Positions 5,466 through 6,529 of a stretch of DNA of 6,529 bases are shown piece after piece. The notes under the pieces are model-generated. The model was not told the origin of the DNA and made no database searches. It saw nothing but the letters and a program-made list of their open reading frames with translations. The first letter of the stretch is position 1; every line of letters begins with the position of its first letter. The stretch covers positions 1 to 6,529 of the forward strand of contig JACDGF010000125.1 in the NCBI GenBank assembly GCA_013815405.1, written 5' to 3'. A program made the position numbers and the translations under genes. This stretch comes from Caulobacteraceae bacterium (GTDB taxonomy: Bacteria; Pseudomonadota; Alphaproteobacteria; Caulobacterales; Caulobacteraceae).

Positions 5466-6529
5466 GTGACGCGGGTCTCGCTCTCGGCCGGCCAAGCCCG
5501 CCGGATCGCCGTCGCCGCCCAGGGCCTCGCCGATGGGCGCCCGGCCCGCGCGCCCACCGCTCTCCATCTGCGCCGGATGATCGGGCGTCTCGGGGCGGTC
5601 CAGATCGATTCGGTCAATGTGCTGGCCCGCGCGCACTATCTGCCGGCGTTCTCGCGTCTCGGCCCCTATCCGCGCGAGATGCTGGAGCGCGAGGCCTGGG
5701 GGCGGAAGCCGTCGCTGTTCGAATACTGGGGGCACGAGGCCTCCCTGATGCCGCTGGCGCTCCAGCCCCTGTTCCGCTGGCGCATGGCGCGGGCGCGGGC
5801 GGGCGAGACCTGGGGCGGGCTGGCGCGGTTCGGCGCCGAGCGCCGGGACTACATCGACGCCGTGCTGGCGCGGATCGAGCGGGAGGGCCCTCTCACCGGC
5901 GGCGATTTCGCCGAGGGCCCGCGCGCGGCCGGCTGGTGGAACTGGAGCGACGGCAAACGGGCGCTGGAATGGCTGTTCTGGGCCGGCTTGATCACCACCA
6001 AGACCCGGCGCGGTTTCGAGCGCGTCTATGACCTCACCGGACGCGTCCTGCCCCGCGCCGTCATCCTCGCGCCGACGCCGACCGAAGCGGACGCCCAACG
6101 CTCCCTCCTGACCATCGCCGCCGCCGCCCTGGGCGTGGCGACGGCAGGCGACCTACGCGACTATTTCCGCATGCCGGTGGCCCAGACGCGGGCGCGGATC
6201 GCCGAATTGGTCGAGGCGGGCGATCTCACCCCCGCGACCGTCCAGGGCTGGCGCCAGGGCGCCTACCTCGCGCCAAGCTCCCGCGTCCCGCGCCGCTCCC
6301 GCGCCGCCGCCCTGCTTTCGCCGTTCGACAATCTGATCTGGCGCCGCGAACGCGCCGAGCGGTTGTTCGGCGCGCGCATCCGCCTGGAGATCTACACCCC
6401 CGCCCACAAGCGCGAGCATGGCTACTACGTCCTGCCCTTCCTCCAGGGCGACGCGATCACCGCCCGCGTGGACCTCAAGACCGATCGGGCGGCGGGGGTG
6501 CTGCGGGTCCAGTCCGCCCATCTCGAACC
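5466..6529 (+). CDS. YcaQ/AlkX-type DNA interstrand-crosslink glycosylase, winged-helix family (3' end cut by window)
   Basis: Member of the HTH_42 / DUF1006 family (COG3214). E. coli YcaQ (AlkX) excises alkylated purines and unhooks nitrogen-mustard-type interstrand crosslinks. The 354 visible residues begin MTRVSLSAGQARRIAVAAQG. The QxD catalytic signature lies in GAVQIDSVNVLARAHYLP at 43-60, with Gln 46 and Asp 48. Further family blocks are LFEYWGHEASLMPL at 84-97, GWWNWSDGKRALEWLFWAGL at 156-175, RGFERVYDLTGRVLP at 182-196 and LSPFDNLIWRRERAERLFG at 284-302, followed by IYTPAHKREHGYYVLPFL at 309-326. Relatives are about 390-410 residues, so roughly 40-50 residues are missing at the window edge; no stop or frameshift is seen before it. 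The GTG at 5466 is chosen because homology starts there. It lies five bases after the reductase stop with no strong ribosome-binding site, which suggests translational coupling. YcaQ-type rather than Streptomyces AlkZ-type is inferred from QxD instead of QxQ. Confidence 0.9.
   Translation, partial: MTRVSLSAGQARRIAVAAQGLADGRPARAPTALHLRRMIGRLGAVQIDSVNVLARAHYLPAFSRLGPYPREMLEREAWGRKPSLFEYWGHEASLMPLALQPLFRWRMARARAGETWGGLARFGAERRDYIDAVLARIEREGPLTGGDFAEGPRAAGWWNWSDGKRALEWLFWAGLITTKTRRGFERVYDLTGRVLPRAVILAPTPTEADAQRSLLTIAAAALGVATAGDLRDYFRMPVAQTRARIAELVEAGDLTPATVQGWRQGAYLAPSSRVPRRSRAAALLSPFDNLIWRRERAERLFGARIRLEIYTPAHKREHGYYVLPFLQGDAITARVDLKTDRAAGVLRVQSAHLE

Noticed and set aside
5457..6521. Antisense frames over the last gene (213 and 122 codons)
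   Set aside because: They oppose a continuous + strand frame with clear YcaQ-family motifs from 5466 to the window end. They only look prominent because that frame has no stop inside the window.

Overview
This is a gene-dense, very GC-rich stretch of bacterial chromosome. Gene content, codon use and spacing suggest an alphaproteobacterium, most likely Caulobacterales (Phenylobacterium/Caulobacter-like). That placement is inferred from remembered protein resemblance, a plant-type GshA and a 'CCCCGCGAAAGCGGGGATCCAGG' intergenic repeat; no search was run.

Layout. Bases 1-1368 hold a long-form (two-domain) chromate transporter, chrA, on the + strand. Its 5' end sits in a C/G-rich palindrome, so its start codon is uncertain. 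Bases 1369-1504 separate chrA from a convergent gene and hold a REPIN-like pair of inverted 24-bp palindromes. Bases 1505-3675 hold two - strand genes, rsmE (16S rRNA m3U1498 methyltransferase) followed by gshA (glutamate-cysteine ligase), 71 bp apart and probably co-transcribed. Head-to-head with rsmE, about 30 bp away, starts a tight + strand operon: ppk2 (polyphosphate kinase 2), a YajO-like aldo/keto reductase 11 bp later, and a YcaQ/AlkX-type DNA-crosslink glycosylase 5 bp later. The last gene runs off the right end at 6529.

Functionally this is mostly housekeeping and stress physiology: glutathione synthesis, ribosome modification, polyphosphate/nucleotide metabolism, carbonyl reduction, crosslink repair and oxyanion transport. 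I see no phage, plasmid, transposase, CRISPR, tRNA or rRNA features. I do not see a convincing new multi-gene system. The points most worth a second look are the ppk2-AKR-ycaQ operon, an Asn in place of the usual Walker B Asp in PPK2, the very compact rsmE/ppk2 divergent junction, and the REPIN-like element.
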